Part shown: positions 6,945-15,386 of the stretch, piece after piece | How the letters are laid out: each line of letters starts with the position of its first letter | How positions within the stretch are numbered: position 1 is the stretch's first letter | Source of the DNA: Acidimicrobiia bacterium | Lineage (GTDB): Bacteria; Actinomycetota; Acidimicrobiia; IMCC26256; JAENVU01 | Length of the DNA stretch: 53,711 nt | NCBI GenBank assembly: GCA_025361725.1 | Contig: JANYJV010000007.1 | Location: forward strand, 1 to 53,711 | Direction of reading: 5' to 3' | Position numbers and translations under genes: made by a program | Notes under the pieces: model-generated | What the model was told of the DNA's origin: nothing | The model's database searches: none | What the model saw: only the letters and a program-made list of their open reading frames with translations

Positions 6945-8864
6945 TTATTCGAGGATGTAGTCGTCGGGGTTGGGATGGCGCGTCCGCTGCCAGAACTCGA
7001 GCAGTGAGAACGGCCAGTTCTGAGTGACGCGCCCCGACGCGTTCTTGTACCAGGTGTTGACGCTGGCGGCACCCCAGGCCATCCGCGTGTTCGCGGCGTC
7101 GACCGCGCGGTTGTACTCGTCGTGGATTTCGGGCCGGACGCGCATGGATCGGACACCGGCCTTCAGCAGCATCCGCGCGCTCTCGACGATGTAGCGCGCT
7201 TCGAGTTCGGAGAAGTAGATGATGCTGCCGTTGATCACGATGTTCGTGTTCGGCCCGTACATCAGGAACAGGTTCGGGAAGTCTGGAATGGTGAGCCCGA
7301 GATAGGCGCGAGCCTCCCCGTCCCACGTCTCGTGGAGGTCGCGGCCACCCCTCCCGCGCACCGTCATCGGCGTGAGGAAGTTCGATGCCTTGAAGCCGGT
7401 GCCGTAGATGATGACGTCCACTTCGTGAACCGTGCGGTCGGCCATGGCGACACCCGTGGGCGTGATCGCGGCGATCGAACCGACATCGAGGGTCACGTTG
7501 CTGCGAGAGAAGGTGCGCGCCCAGATCCCGTTGTCCCGCACGAACCGCTTCGAGAACGGCGGATAGCGCGGCAGCACCTTCTCGAACAGCTCCGGATCCG
7601 GAAACTGCACGCGGTAGTACTCGGTGAACATCTGGCGGACCAGATCGTTCATCAGACCGACCGATTCGGTGGAGTCCCATGCGTCATCGACGGTCGCCAT
7701 CGGTATCAGCACTTCGTGTGAGCGCCAGAAGATCCAGACGCGATCCCAGTTCGCGAACTCGGGCACGTGATCGAGCAGCCACCGGGCGCCGCCCGACAGG
7801 TCGTCGTGATAGTTCGGCGTCTCGAGCAACCAGGGGGGTGTGCGTTGCAACACCGTCAATGCAGCCGCCTGTTCAGCGACGGCGGGGATGAACTGGGCGG
7901 CGCTCGCCCCCGTGCCGATGATCGCAACTCGCTTGCCGGCGAGATCGACCGACGCATCCCATCGGGCCGAGTGGAACGACTCCCCCTCGAAGCGTTCGCG
8001 CCCCGGGATGTCCGGCAGGTTCGGCTGGTTCAGCTGACCGACGGCGCTCACCAGCGCGTCGGCCAAGATCAGCTCGGTCGCGCCATCCGCGGTTCGGACC
8101 GTGACCTCCCACCGCTGATCCGAGTCACTCCACGCGGCTTCGAGTACCTCGGTCTCGAAGCGAACCCGGCCTCGGATCCCGAACTCGTCCGCGCAGGCCC
8201 GGAAATAGTCCAACAGCACTGCTTGGGTCGAGAAATACTGCGGCCACTCGCTGGTCTGCGCGAACGAGTAGCTGTAGAAGTGGTTCGGGACATCCACCCG
8301 ACACCCCGGATAGCGGTTCTCGAGCCACGTGCCGCCGACGTCGGCGTTCTTCTCGAGGATGACGGTGTCCACGCCCGCTTGGCCGAGCCGATACGCGGCT
8401 GCGATCCCCGACATACCCGCGCCGACGATGGCCACCCGGAAGGTCGCGTCGCCGATGTCCGAGATCGTCCAGTCCGGCGCGCGGTGATCAGCTCCGGCGA
8501 TGGCGAGTTCCTCGGTCATCAACTCGGCGTAGTCGTCCTCGATCGACGTTCCCGCCATGAAGTCCAGCAGGGCGCGCACCGTCGGCGGATCGGGTCGGGT
8601 CACTGACGGGTTGCCCGCGTCACGATGGCGTCCGAGCGCATCCGCGGCGATTCGGCGCGCGGTATCGGCCTGCTCGGGGGTGATACCCGCAGTGGGGTCG
8701 AACGACTGTGAGGCACTCGGGCGCAGGTCGTCGCGCAGGATGCTCAGATCGCCGGTGAGCGACGCGACCGCGACGAGAAGCGGCGGGGTCTCGATGTCTG
8801 CGAGCGCGGCGAGGATCTCGTCGTCCGATGCGGCGATCGGCTGTGGTTGGGGGTGCAGGTGCAT
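6945..8864 (-). CDS. flavin-dependent Baeyer-Villiger monooxygenase, HAPMO-like
   Basis: A 639-residue enzyme with FAD motif G-A-G-M-S-G (149-154), the Baeyer-Villiger fingerprint F-x-G-x3-H-x3-W-D (293-304, His299, Trp303) and the NADPH motif G-T-G-A-S-A (318-323). Before the FAD fold lies an N-terminal extension of ~140 residues with L-T-G-D-L-S-I-L-R, characteristic of the 4-hydroxyacetophenone monooxygenase branch. ATG 8864 gives almost exactly the length usual for that branch (about 640), so I prefer it to ATG 8939, which would overlap the LOG gene. The enzyme inserts oxygen next to a ketone to give an ester, using NADPH and O2. The substrate is unknown. The crotonase downstream fits further breakdown of an oxygenated acyl product. 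Confidence 0.9.
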   Translation of the reverse strand: MHLHPQPQPIAASDDEILAALADIETPPLLVAVASLTGDLSILRDDLRPSASQSFDPTAGITPEQADTARRIAADALGRHRDAGNPSVTRPDPPTVRALLDFMAGTSIEDDYAELMTEELAIAGADHRAPDWTISDIGDATFRVAIVGAGMSGIAAAYRLGQAGVDTVILEKNADVGGTWLENRYPGCRVDVPNHFYSYSFAQTSEWPQYFSTQAVLLDYFRACADEFGIRGRVRFETEVLEAAWSDSDQRWEVTVRTADGATELILADALVSAVGQLNQPNLPDIPGRERFEGESFHSARWDASVDLAGKRVAIIGTGASAAQFIPAVAEQAAALTVLQRTPPWLLETPNYHDDLSGGARWLLDHVPEFANWDRVWIFWRSHEVLIPMATVDDAWDSTESVGLMNDLVRQMFTEYYRVQFPDPELFEKVLPRYPPFSKRFVRDNGIWARTFSRSNVTLDVGSIAAITPTGVAMADRTVHEVDVIIYGTGFKASNFLTPMTVRGRGGRDLHETWDGEARAYLGLTIPDFPNLFLMYGPNTNIVINGSIIYFSELEARYIVESARMLLKAGVRSMRVRPEIHDEYNRAVDAANTRMAWGAASVNTWYKNASGRVTQNWPFSLLEFWQRTRHPNPDDYILE

Positions 8865-8919
8865 CGCGACGCAGTGTCCCACGCGCGCAGCAACGGCTGC
8901 CTCCTCGGCGGAGCGCGGT

Positions 8920-10104
8920 TCAGGTGACGGACGCCTCATCACCGCAGTGGGCGGCGCAGAACGACCAACCCGGTGCGGTCGCCGGCAGCGGTTGGAACGA
9001 ACGCAACGCGGCGGCCGCCTCCACACCGGTCTCCACCAACGTCACGATGTCATGCCACGGCGCGGCCGGGTTGATGGCGTCAAGGAGCGGCTTCGCCGGC
9101 ATTGTCGTGGTCCAGAACTCGCGACCGAGCAGGACCATCGGACTCGCCTCACCCAGAGCGAAGTAACTGTTCTGCGCCGCGTCCTGGAAGAGTTCCTGCA
9201 CGGTGCCGGCCCCGCCGGGCGCGAAGACGATGCCCCGCCGCGCGATCGACACGAGACCGTCCTCCCGCGCGCTGTTGTCGAAGTACTTGGCGATACAGGT
9301 GGCGAAGATCGTCGGGGGTTCGTGACCGTAAAGCCACGTCGGAATCCCGAGGCTCGGACGCGGTACGACGTCGACGTTCGCCTCCTTGACTGCGAACGCC
9401 TGCGCCACGAAGGCGATGTCATCGAAGCGCGGCGCGGCGGCAAGGAGGGCGAGGGCGGCGTCGAGTCGATCATCCGGTGCATCTGCGAGCCACGCGCCGA
9501 GATGCGTCGCCTCCATCGCGCCGGGACCGCCACCACTCACCATGAGGAACCCGTCACGAGTGAGCGTTCGGGAGAGTCGAGCGATCTCCGCGTACGGGCC
9601 ATCTGTGGCGCGCAAGAGGTCGTGGCCGCCCATGACCGCGACTGCTTGGCGACCACGATCGTCCACGGCGAGAAAGTCCGTGAGCGCCTGGGACACCGAG
9701 TGGTCGTGGAGGCGGCGCGCCAGTGCGTGCACGAGCGAGCCCGCTTGCGCACCACCAGTGCTCGACCAGTAGTCATAGATCTGCGCGTCCGGTGTGCGGC
9801 AGTACGAACACGGATTGGCCGCGTCAAAGCCGTCGAACAGCTCGGCCGGTGTGTAGAGGTCCGCGCGGTACGGATCGAACGGCAGCCCCACCAGCCGAGG
9901 GAACACCGACGCGCCGGCCTCGATCAACCGACCGAAGTCCACCGCCGACGCCTCGCAGCCGAAGAAAAAGGTGCTGGTCAGCGATTGACTCGCCAGACGA
10001 TCGATCGCTCCCTCGAGGTTCAGGCCCTGGAGCACAACGTCGACCATCGGGTCGCCGCGGTCCAGACGAGCGACCAACTCCGACTCGTCGCTGATCTCGA
10101 TCAC
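8920..10104 (-). CDS. LOG-family Rossmann-fold protein with N-terminal extension
   Basis: A 394-residue protein. The C-terminal ~260 residues carry the lysine-decarboxylase-like/LOG signature: G-G-G-P-G-A-M-E-A near residue 191 and P-G-G-A-G-T-V-Q-E near residue 302, the nucleotide and catalytic motifs of phosphoribohydrolases that cleave the N-glycosidic bond of nucleoside monophosphates. The N-terminal ~140 residues are extra compared with small LOG proteins and include C-S-Y-C (two close cysteines), so it resembles the larger PpnN-type architecture. The ATG overlaps the stop of the nitroreductase gene by 4 bp (ATGA), so the two are coupled. Activity on nucleotides is inferred from the family only. 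Confidence 0.85.
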   Translation of the reverse strand: MIEISDESELVARLDRGDPMVDVVLQGLNLEGAIDRLASQSLTSTFFFGCEASAVDFGRLIEAGASVFPRLVGLPFDPYRADLYTPAELFDGFDAANPCSYCRTPDAQIYDYWSSTGGAQAGSLVHALARRLHDHSVSQALTDFLAVDDRGRQAVAVMGGHDLLRATDGPYAEIARLSRTLTRDGFLMVSGGGPGAMEATHLGAWLADAPDDRLDAALALLAAAPRFDDIAFVAQAFAVKEANVDVVPRPSLGIPTWLYGHEPPTIFATCIAKYFDNSAREDGLVSIARRGIVFAPGGAGTVQELFQDAAQNSYFALGEASPMVLLGREFWTTTMPAKPLLDAINPAAPWHDIVTLVETGVEAAAALRSFQPLPATAPGWSFCAAHCGDEASVT

Positions 10105-10808
10105 AATGTCGATGGAACGGCGGAACCCGCACCGAACGCCGGGCCGCCGAAACCGTCGATGGTTGTGAACGACGAGACTTCGGCGCGAGTCAATCGTGAG
10201 AACGTTCGCACGGGGTGACCAAGCGCGATGAGACCGGCGAGGGCGTGATCGGCGGGGACGCCGAGCAGCGCGTTGGCATCGGTCTCGCGTCGAGTCGCCA
10301 TCGTGGTCAGGACGCCACCGAGATCCAGCTCACGCGCAGCAAGCAGAAGGTTCCAGGCGAAGGGATAGACCGAGGCCGCGCCGACGAACGAGTAGCGGTT
10401 TAGGTCGCGATCGACGGCCGCCAGCTCGCCGAGATCGACGACGAGGGCGAGCAAGACGGGCACCTCGTGCAATCGCTCGGAGAAATCGTCGGGGGACGCC
10501 GCCTCGGCGATGTCCGGCGCGTGTTCGATGGCGGCGGCTTCAACGGCGCGATCTGCGGTTGGCGACCACGGCGTGAGCCCGGCGGCGCGTTGGGCGAGGT
10601 ATTGGTACCAGCCGTCGAGGTAGAGGTCGCGCAGGCCTCGACGGATCGCCGGGTCCTTCACCACGATGACGCGCCAACCCTGGCGGTTCCCGCCGCTCGG
10701 TGCGAACCGCGCGATGTCGAGCACGCGCTCGAGATCGGCGTCCGCCACCGCGTCGGAAGTGAACTCGCGAAAGGCGCCGGTGGTCGTGAGTGCGGTGAGT
10801 AGCTCCAT
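10101..10808 (-). CDS. nitroreductase-family FMN oxidoreductase
   Basis: A 235-residue protein with the nitroreductase fold. The FMN-binding segment A-P-S-G-G-N-R-Q-G-W sits near residues 36-45, and G-G-V-L-T-T plus L-G-H-P-V occur near residues 165 and 197. Members reduce nitro groups, quinones or flavins with NAD(P)H, and some act as dehydrogenases of natural products. It is the first gene of a leftward cluster with the LOG protein, the Baeyer-Villiger enzyme and the crotonase. The start ATG has a TAGCGT hexamer 6 nt upstream and no ribosome-binding site. The physiological substrate is unknown; supply of reduced flavin is unlikely to be needed because the neighbouring monooxygenase binds its own FAD. 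Confidence 0.88.
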   Translation of the reverse strand: MELLTALTTTGAFREFTSDAVADADLERVLDIARFAPSGGNRQGWRVIVVKDPAIRRGLRDLYLDGWYQYLAQRAAGLTPWSPTADRAVEAAAIEHAPDIAEAASPDDFSERLHEVPVLLALVVDLGELAAVDRDLNRYSFVGAASVYPFAWNLLLAARELDLGGVLTTMATRRETDANALLGVPADHALAGLIALGHPVRTFSRLTRAEVSSFTTIDGFGGPAFGAGSAVPSTL

Positions 10809-10814
10809 GCCCAG

Positions 10815-10820
10815 ACGCTA
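10815..10820 (-). promoter_or_regulatory. -10 element of the nitroreductase promoter
   Basis: On the minus strand TAGCGT ends 6 nt before ATG 10808. The palindrome at 10830-10889 covers where the -35 box would lie. Confidence 0.55.
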
Positions 10821-10829
10821 CTGACCACG

Positions 10830-10889
10830 CGCTCGGAGGCCGGCCGGCCCAGGAACCTGGGGGGACGTCGGCCGGGCCGGCTCCGAGCG
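10830..10889. repeat. long inverted repeat upstream of the nitroreductase gene
   Basis: CGCTCGGAG (10830-10838) pairs perfectly with CTCCGAGCG (10881-10889), and CCGGCC (10840-10845) pairs with GGCCGG (10875-10880), giving about 15 bp with one bulge. It overlaps the expected -35 region of the leftward promoter. It may be an operator, or a terminator read from the right. Confidence 0.5.
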
Positions 10890-10932
10890 GTGAACATCGA
10901 TCGTGATCTCATGGCGCTCGGCGGGCGTCACG

Positions 10933-10982
10933 CCAAGAGATCCGATCGGCAGATCAGGTTTCACCCCAGGATCTCTTGGGGT
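10933..10982. promoter_or_regulatory. two overlapping, mutually exclusive hairpins
   Basis: CCAAGAGATCC (10933-10943) is the exact reverse complement of 10969-10979. ACCCCA (10963-10968) is the exact reverse complement of TGGGGT (10977-10982), with loop GGATCTCT. The two stems share bases 10977-10979, so only one can form at a time, as in attenuators. No T-run follows either stem. The rest of 10890-11070 shows nothing else I can name. Confidence 0.45.
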
Positions 10983-11070
10983 GGCGCATTGCCGGGCGGG
11001 CCCGGTGGGCGCTGGCCTCTCGCGACCACGGCGTCCGTACGAGGACTCCGTGACACTCAACTCCGGTCTG

Positions 11071-11256
11071 TCTCATCCTTTGTCCTCTTGGCCCTGCGGG
11101 CCGGGCCGGACGGGCCACGCTTCGCTCGTCGACCGGCTGCACAGTGGTTGCCGATCCGCTTCGTCTCATCCTTTGTCCTCGTGGCCCTGCGGGCCGGGCC
11201 GGACGGGCCACGCTTCGCTCGTCGACCGGCTGCACAGTGGTTGCCGATCCGCTTCG
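11071..11256 (+). repeat. 93-bp tandem duplication (two copies of the hairpin repeat family)
   Basis: Copy 1 is 11071-11163 and copy 2 is 11164-11256. They differ at one base (CTTGG versus CGTGG), and the first seven bases start a third copy at 11257. Each copy contains the hairpin GGCCC-TGC-GGGCC (11090-11102 and 11183-11195) followed by GGGCCGGACGGGCC. Related single copies lie near 34756 and 41004. Confidence 0.9.
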
Positions 11257-11428
11257 TCTCATCGCACCTCCTCGCTCGTACTGCGCTTCCGGAACTCGAT
11301 CATCATCGCAACCGCAGGTGGCCTCCGGGTTGCCCCGACGAGACGGTTCGGCGTCCACACCGTGACTGCCCGCTGACCGAGATCACGGCCACCGAAAGGT
11401 CGAGAAAGCCCCGTCGTCCAGGCCCTAT

Positions 11429-11434
11429 TAGCGT
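11429..11434 (+). promoter_or_regulatory. -10 element for the leader ORF and cyclase
   Basis: TAGCGT ends 8 nt before GTG 11443, which opens a 21-codon ORF leading into the cyclase gene. The start 11505 of the cyclase itself has neither a -10 nor a ribosome-binding site at the right distance. Confidence 0.5.
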
Positions 11435-11442
11435 GCGTCACC

Positions 11443-11508
11443 GTGGCAGTCGGGCCGTACGTTTCTCACGACGATTCGCGCCGTCCTGCACCGGGACACC
11501 GGCCGTGA
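11443..11508 (+). CDS. 21-codon leader ORF overlapping the cyclase start
   Basis: GTG 11443 opens a frame of 21 codons (MAVGPYVSHDDSRRPAPGHR then P) that stops at TGA 11506-11508. Its stop overlaps the proposed GTG start of the cyclase (11505-11507) as GTGA. A TAGCGT hexamer 8 nt before the leader start suggests a leaderless transcript beginning here. Translation of the leader would deliver ribosomes to the cyclase start, which otherwise has no ribosome-binding site. The peptide is rich in Pro, Arg and Asp and matches no family I know. It is probably a coupling device, not a functional peptide; the reading is inferred from the arrangement alone. Confidence 0.45.
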   Translation: MAVGPYVSHDDSRRPAPGHRP

Positions 11509-14500
11509 CGAGCACCCGACCAAGCGCGCGATCGCTGCAGCCGTTCCTCCCGCGCCTCACCATCGAGTGGGCGCGGGCCGCAACGAACGAGCAGGCCAGT
11601 GACGCAGCGCCGGCCCCAATGTGGCAGCTGATCGACGGTTCGCTGTTGTTCGTCGACATCTCCGGGTTCACCAAGATGTCGGAACGGTTGGCTCGCCACG
11701 GCCGGCTCGGCGCCGAAGAAGTCACCGACGCGGTCGAAGCGTGTTTCGGTGCCCTCCTCGCGCTCGCGTACGCCGCCGGCGGCAGCCTTCTGAAGTTCGG
11801 TGGCGACGCGTTGCTCATCCTCTTCATGGGATCGGATCACGCGACGCGAGCGGCGACGTCGGCGATCGCTATGCAAGAGCGGCTCGGACACGTGGGCGAA
11901 ATCGAAACCAGCGCGGGTCACGTCAAGCTCCGGATGTCGGCCGGCGTCCATTCCGGCACCTTCGGATGTTTCCTGGTCGGGACATCCCATCACGAACTCG
12001 TGCTCGCCGGGCCTGACGTCAGCACCGTCGTCGAGATGGAAGGGACTGCGAACGCCGGCCAGATCGTGGTGAGCGACGCGACCGCGGCCGCCATCGATGC
12101 TCGCCTCGTCGGGCCGAAGCTCGGTGCCGGCCACCGACTCCGGCGCGTCGCGGTGCGCATCCCCGAGGACCCTGCGCCGCGCGCGCTGGACACGGAACAT
12201 CTGGAACTCGGCGCGTACCTTCCCGCGGCGATCCGTTCCCACGTCCTCGCGGGAAGCAGCCACCCTGAACACCGCATCGCGTGTATCGCCTTCTGTCACT
12301 TCGACGGCACCGACGACCTCATGCGCACGGACGGCCCGGATGCGGTCGCCCAGGCGCTCCACGAACTCGTCTCGGTGGTGCAACGCGAAGCCGACCGCGC
12401 CGGGATCACCTTCCTCGGCACCGACGTCGATCACGACGGCGGCAAGATCATCCTGGCCGGCGGCGTCCCCGCCTCGACCGGCCAGGATGTGGACGCGCTC
12501 CTCGCCGCGGTCCGGCGCATCAGCGATGCCACGCTTCCACTCCCACTCCGTATCGGAGTTCACCGGGGTCCGGTGTTCGCGGGAGAAGTCGGCCCCACGT
12601 ATCGCCGGACGTTCACCGTCATGGGTGACACCGTCAACCTCACCGCCCGGCTGATGGCGAAAGCCGCCCCCGGCGAGATCGTGGCGAGCCCGGACATTCT
12701 CAGCCCGGCGCGCACTCAGTTCGAAGCGGTCGCACTCGAACCGTTCATGGTCAAGGGGAAGCGGCGGCCCGTCACTGCGTCGACGATCGGCGCGACCATG
12801 CGCCGGGAGTCGCGCACGGCGCTTGTCCTCCCCTTGGTGGGACGGAACAACGAACTTGCGATCATCCAAGAGACGCTCGCCGCCGTGCGGGCCGGCGAAG
12901 GTCGAGCGCTCGAGTTTGTCGGTCCGGCGGGGATGGGAAAGTCTCGTCTGACCGATGAGCTCCGCACGTTGGCGTCGGATCTCCCTCAGCTGTCCGTCGC
13001 GTGCGATCCGTACGAAGTCAGCAGTCCCTACGCCGCGTTCTGGTGGCTCCTCCACGATGTTCTCGCGCAGCCCCCGACCGCCGACCGAGCTGACGTCGCG
13101 CGTGCGCTGACCGCGTCGGTGGAGTGGAACTGCCCCGACCTCCTCCCCTGGTTGCCGTTGCTCGGCGTCCCGTTGGACCTCGGTCTGCCACCAACACCCG
13201 AGGTGGCGGCGATCGCAACCGAGTTCATCCCCGACCGGGTGCGGGACGTCACCGCGACCTTCCTCAACGCGGCACTCCCCGCGTCGGTCGTCGTCATCGT
13301 CGAAGACGCCCACTGGATGGACGATGCATCGAGTGTCGTCCTCGACCGAATCATCCGCTCCACCTCGGATCGGTCGGCGTGCATCTGTCTGACCCGTCGC
13401 GAAGAACCCACCGGGTATCGGCTCGTCGATCGTCCGCATACCCGCTCCGTCATGCTCGAACCGCTGAGTGCGGCCGACGCCGCGGCGGCCGTCATCCGGG
13501 CGACCGATGCCGCGCCGCTGCGCGCCAACGAGGTCGCCGAACTGGCGGAGCGCGCGGCCGGCAACCCGCTGTTCCTCGAAGAACTCCTCGAGTCGCTTCG
13601 CGATGGCGGGGACATCGCCACGCTGCCGAACTCGGTCGACGCACTCGTCACCGCCCAGATCGACCGTCTGCATCCGGAACTCCGGACTCTCGTGCGAGTG
13701 GCGTCAGTGCTCGGACAGAGTTTCCGGCTCGAAGAACTCGCGGCGCTGGCAGCCGAGGAACTTCCTCCACTCAACCACGACGTGTGGAACGAACTCGGCG
13801 CCATCCTCACGTTCACCGGCCCCGGGTCGCTCCGGTTTCGACACGCGCTGGTGCGTGACGCGGCGTATCAGGAGTTGCCGTTCCGACGACGGCGCGAGCT
13901 TCACGCGCGCGCCGGCGATGCCATCGCCGAACCGCTCGGCGATCGCGCCGAAGGAGAGGCCGAACTGCTCTCACTGCACTACTTCTTCGCGCAGCGCTAC
14001 GACGACGCATGGAGGTACGCACGCATTGCTGCGGACCGCGCGATCGCGAAGTACGCCAACGTCGAGGCCGCGGAGCTTCTCGAACGCGCCATCAATGCCG
14101 CCCGCCGCGGCGCCGACGTACTCGCCGCCGACCTCGCCGACCTCTGGGAACAGCTCGGCGACGTGTCCGAACGTTCCGGCGTCTACGACCGCTCACTCCG
14201 CGCGTACCGCAATGCTCGACGCCTGATCGGAACCGAACCCGTCGCCATCTCGAAGATCCTGCTCAAAGAAGCGTGGATCGCCGAACGCAGCGGCCGGTAC
14301 TCCGAGGCGATCCGGGCGGTGCGGCGCGGCCTCAAAGCGCTCGGCGACGACCACTCCCCCGACGCCGAACACGCGCGCGCCCGACTCCAAGCCTGGTACG
14401 GAACCGTCCGCCAGGCCCAAGGCCGCTCGCGAGAAGCAGTCGAGGCGTGCCTCGCCACGATTGCGAGCCCGGCTCACGACCGTGAGTCCGAAGCCCAGGC

Positions 14501-15353
14501 CCGCTTCACCCTGGACTGGGCCTACGTTGCGCTCGGACAGGCCGAGCTCGCGGTGCATTCTCAACGCGCACTGGAGCTCTACGTCGAACTCGAAGACCTG
14601 GGCGGGCAGGCGGTCGTGCTCAACAATCTCGGCGCCTTCGCGTATTTCGAGGGCCGCTGGGACGATGCCGTCGTCCTCTACGAGCGTGGTCGAGCCCTCC
14701 GTGGCCGCACGGGGAACACCGTGGACGCCGCGATCTGTCAGCTCAACATCGGCGAAGTCCTGATCGATCAGGGTCGGATCGATGTGGCCGCGGAGCTCGT
14801 CGTGGAAGCCGATCGCGTGTTCCGCGCCGCTGACCATCGAGGCGGGAGCGCCGTCGCCCAGAGCTACCTCGCTCGCATTGCTGCCCGACGCGGCGAATTC
14901 GACGCCGCGTTCACCCACTTCCGGCGGGCGCATTCGGAGTTCGGTGCCATCGGCGCGGCTGCGGACGCGATCGATATCGAGATGCGACTCGCAGAGTGTC
15001 ATCTGCTCGCCGGAAATCCGGCGGAGGCACTCGAAGCCGCGAGCGAAACCCTGCGCCACGACCGCGCGCTGGGCGGGGTCGTCGATCTCGCATCGTTGCT
15101 CCGCATCCGCGCCGAGGCGCTCCTCGCGTGCGACGACATCGAAGGCGCTCGGCAGGCGATCACGGGAAGCCTCACCGAGGCCCGCGAGCGCGACGTCACG
15201 TTCGAGATTGCTCGATCACTCGATGTGCTCGCTCGCATCGAGGACCGCCTCGGTCAGCCGGCCGACGCGTCCGCCCATCGGGCCGAGGCCGCCGACCGCC
15301 TCGCCCGGCTCGGCGTGATCATCCCGGCCGAGCCGACCGGCACCGAGATCTGA
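11505..15353 (+). CDS. sAC-like double nucleotide cyclase / AAA ATPase / TPR protein
   Basis: A 1282-residue protein built like mammalian soluble adenylyl cyclase. Cyclase domain C1 (~45-200) has both metal-binding aspartates, Asp51 in F-V-D-I-S-G-F and Asp101 in F-G-G-D-A, but no Asn/Arg pair. Domain C2 (~255-430) lacks the aspartates but has the transition-state pair Asn378 and Arg382 in V-N-L-T-A-R. A single composite active site is therefore likely. An AAA/STAND-type ATPase follows (Walker A G-P-A-G-M-G-K-S 473-480, Walker B ending at Asp601), then tetratricopeptide-like helices from ~800 to the end. It probably makes cAMP or cGMP under control of a ligand or partner bound by the C-terminal repeats. 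GTG 11505 is preferred because the region upstream is repeat DNA, and the leader ORF stops on it. Confidence 0.88.
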   Translation: MTSTRPSARSLQPFLPRLTIEWARAATNEQASDAAPAPMWQLIDGSLLFVDISGFTKMSERLARHGRLGAEEVTDAVEACFGALLALAYAAGGSLLKFGGDALLILFMGSDHATRAATSAIAMQERLGHVGEIETSAGHVKLRMSAGVHSGTFGCFLVGTSHHELVLAGPDVSTVVEMEGTANAGQIVVSDATAAAIDARLVGPKLGAGHRLRRVAVRIPEDPAPRALDTEHLELGAYLPAAIRSHVLAGSSHPEHRIACIAFCHFDGTDDLMRTDGPDAVAQALHELVSVVQREADRAGITFLGTDVDHDGGKIILAGGVPASTGQDVDALLAAVRRISDATLPLPLRIGVHRGPVFAGEVGPTYRRTFTVMGDTVNLTARLMAKAAPGEIVASPDILSPARTQFEAVALEPFMVKGKRRPVTASTIGATMRRESRTALVLPLVGRNNELAIIQETLAAVRAGEGRALEFVGPAGMGKSRLTDELRTLASDLPQLSVACDPYEVSSPYAAFWWLLHDVLAQPPTADRADVARALTASVEWNCPDLLPWLPLLGVPLDLGLPPTPEVAAIATEFIPDRVRDVTATFLNAALPASVVVIVEDAHWMDDASSVVLDRIIRSTSDRSACICLTRREEPTGYRLVDRPHTRSVMLEPLSAADAAAAVIRATDAAPLRANEVAELAERAAGNPLFLEELLESLRDGGDIATLPNSVDALVTAQIDRLHPELRTLVRVASVLGQSFRLEELAALAAEELPPLNHDVWNELGAILTFTGPGSLRFRHALVRDAAYQELPFRRRRELHARAGDAIAEPLGDRAEGEAELLSLHYFFAQRYDDAWRYARIAADRAIAKYANVEAAELLERAINAARRGADVLAADLADLWEQLGDVSERSGVYDRSLRAYRNARRLIGTEPVAISKILLKEAWIAERSGRYSEAIRAVRRGLKALGDDHSPDAEHARARLQAWYGTVRQAQGRSREAVEACLATIASPAHDRESEAQARFTLDWAYVALGQAELAVHSQRALELYVELEDLGGQAVVLNNLGAFAYFEGRWDDAVVLYERGRALRGRTGNTVDAAICQLNIGEVLIDQGRIDVAAELVVEADRVFRAADHRGGSAVAQSYLARIAARRGEFDAAFTHFRRAHSEFGAIGAAADAIDIEMRLAECHLLAGNPAEALEAASETLRHDRALGGVVDLASLLRIRAEALLACDDIEGARQAITGSLTEARERDVTFEIARSLDVLARIEDRLGQPADASAHRAEAADRLARLGVIIPAEPTGTEI

Positions 15354-15386
15354 GCGTCCCCCGGTCGCGAGCTATCAGCAGAGCAT

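Noticed and set aside
8865-8939. The upstream ATG 8939 as the start of the Baeyer-Villiger monooxygenase
   Set aside because: It would overlap the LOG gene. The ATG at 8864 gives the length usual for the HAPMO branch, and neither has a strong ribosome-binding site.
11071-11256. The two direct repeats as a minimal CRISPR
   Set aside because: The copies are 93 bp with no spacers, and no cas gene is present.
10890-11504. An N-terminal extension of the cyclase frame by 205 codons
   Set aside because: The extension runs through the 93-bp tandem repeat and the hairpins and translates to repeats of L-R-A-G-P-D-G-P-R-F. The known family N-terminus begins after GTG 11505.
11466-13673. A 735-codon minus-strand frame opposite the cyclase
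   Set aside because: The cyclase and ATPase motifs fix the coding strand as plus; the translation here is charged filler.
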